Source: Pseudovibrio denitrificans JCM 12308 (GTDB taxonomy: Bacteria > Pseudomonadota > Alphaproteobacteria > Rhizobiales > Stappiaceae). Taken from it: 64,000 nt of DNA. The stretch spans positions 1-64,000 of the forward strand of contig NZ_BAZK01000024.1 of the NCBI RefSeq assembly GCF_001310815.1, given 5' to 3'. The stretch's first letter is position 1, and each line of letters begins with the position of its first letter. This document shows positions 63,726 to 64,000 of the stretch, piece after piece. The notes under the pieces were generated by a model. It was not told where the DNA came from, did no database searches, and worked only from the letters and a program-made list of their open reading frames with translations. Position numbers and translations under genes: made by a program.

Positions 63726-64000
63726 ATGAATTTTTGGAGCAGCTTTGACAAGATTGTTGGCGCACTGCAGGCCGGTGGCGCTCAGTTGGTTGATCGTCTG
63801 CAGCAGCTTGTTCAATCTGTCGGTGAAGCGCGCCGGAATGTTGCTTTTACTGTCGCCATGATCGCCCTGTCTGCCAAGATGGCTAAGGCGGATGGCGTAG
63901 TAACGCACGATGAGGTTGTTGCGTTTTATGATCTGTTTGAGATGCCTGCCGGAGAAGAAGGCAACGTTGCACGGCTCTTTCATTTAGCACAGCAGGACGT
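63726..64000 (+). CDS. TerB/DjlA-like protein, 3' end beyond window
   Basis: The frame opens at the ATG at 63726 (AGG 6 bases upstream; a second ATG at 63720 is possible) and stays open to the window edge, about 91 residues. The segment RRNVAFTVAMIALSAKMAKADGVVTHDEVVAF followed by EEGNVARLFHLAQQD (key A-D-G-x-V-T-x-D-E-V) is the TerB-like helical domain found at the N-terminus of alphaproteobacterial DjlA-type co-chaperones, which end in a DnaJ domain. The J domain would lie outside the window. Confidence 0.8.
   Translation, partial: MNFWSSFDKIVGALQAGGAQLVDRLQQLVQSVGEARRNVAFTVAMIALSAKMAKADGVVTHDEVVAFYDLFEMPAGEEGNVARLFHLAQQD

Overview
The window is typical of an alphaproteobacterial chromosome of medium GC. 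It carries a DUF2336 protein, a DUF2293 protein, a BA14K-type protein, an extensin-like protein, OxyR, an ArsR-methyltransferase fusion next to metF-metH, and several GGDEF/EAL proteins. The mix of curli genes, a secreted serralysin, a cytoplasmic-type GH18 chitinase and a type III effector suggests a marine, host-associated member of the Stappiaceae, possibly Pseudovibrio-like. The genus is inference only; no 16S gene is present.

Layout. 1-6.2 kb: edge of a serralysin gene, a small membrane protein, an MFS transporter, a SIMPL-domain protein and an AI-2E-type permease. 6.2 kb: a CAT-anticodon tRNA. 6.6-11.1 kb: a curli locus (csgF, csgG and three curlin-repeat proteins, one of 510 residues). 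11.2-15.3 kb: an N-acetylglucosamine-kinase-like gene, a GNAT, an arsR-arsC-arsH operon with a clear operator, and a pirin. 15.7-20.7 kb: sbcD-sbcC. 20.7-24 kb: a large membrane PAS-GGDEF-EAL protein. 24.4-28.3 kb: a degenerate HAD-like protein, a cobalamin riboswitch driving a CbiM, and ettA. 28.4-30.3 kb: an OspF/SpvC-family phosphothreonine lyase beside a GH18 chitinase. 30.5-37.5 kb: small proteins, a second GGDEF protein with a ruined EAL domain, regulators including OxyR, and a DUF2336 protein. 37.7-46 kb: an MscS-type channel, then arsR/methyltransferase-metF-metH. 46-55.7 kb: azoreductase, extensin-like, BA14K, HugZ-like, methyltransferase, GST, thioesterase, two TauE/SafE paralogues, a CaCA antiporter and a GNAT. 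55.9-64 kb: a fused 5-oxoprolinase with a divergent MarR-like regulator, a DoxX-like protein, a third GGDEF-EAL protein, and the start of a TerB/DjlA-like gene.

How the genes work together. Three c-di-GMP proteins and a full curli secretion and fibre set point to surface attachment. B12 links the riboswitch-controlled CbiM to cobalamin-dependent MetH, whose operon starts with a putative SAM/SAH-sensing regulator behind a perfect 18-bp palindrome. The phosphothreonine lyase is the outstanding gene, since this family acts inside eukaryotic cells on MAP kinases.

Caution on the sequence. Eight otherwise intact, conserved genes are broken at eleven sites. Every site is explained by missing bases (ten single-base, one two-base), often in a short G or C run. 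I read these as sequencing or assembly errors and annotate each gene as one CDS spanning its frameshifts.
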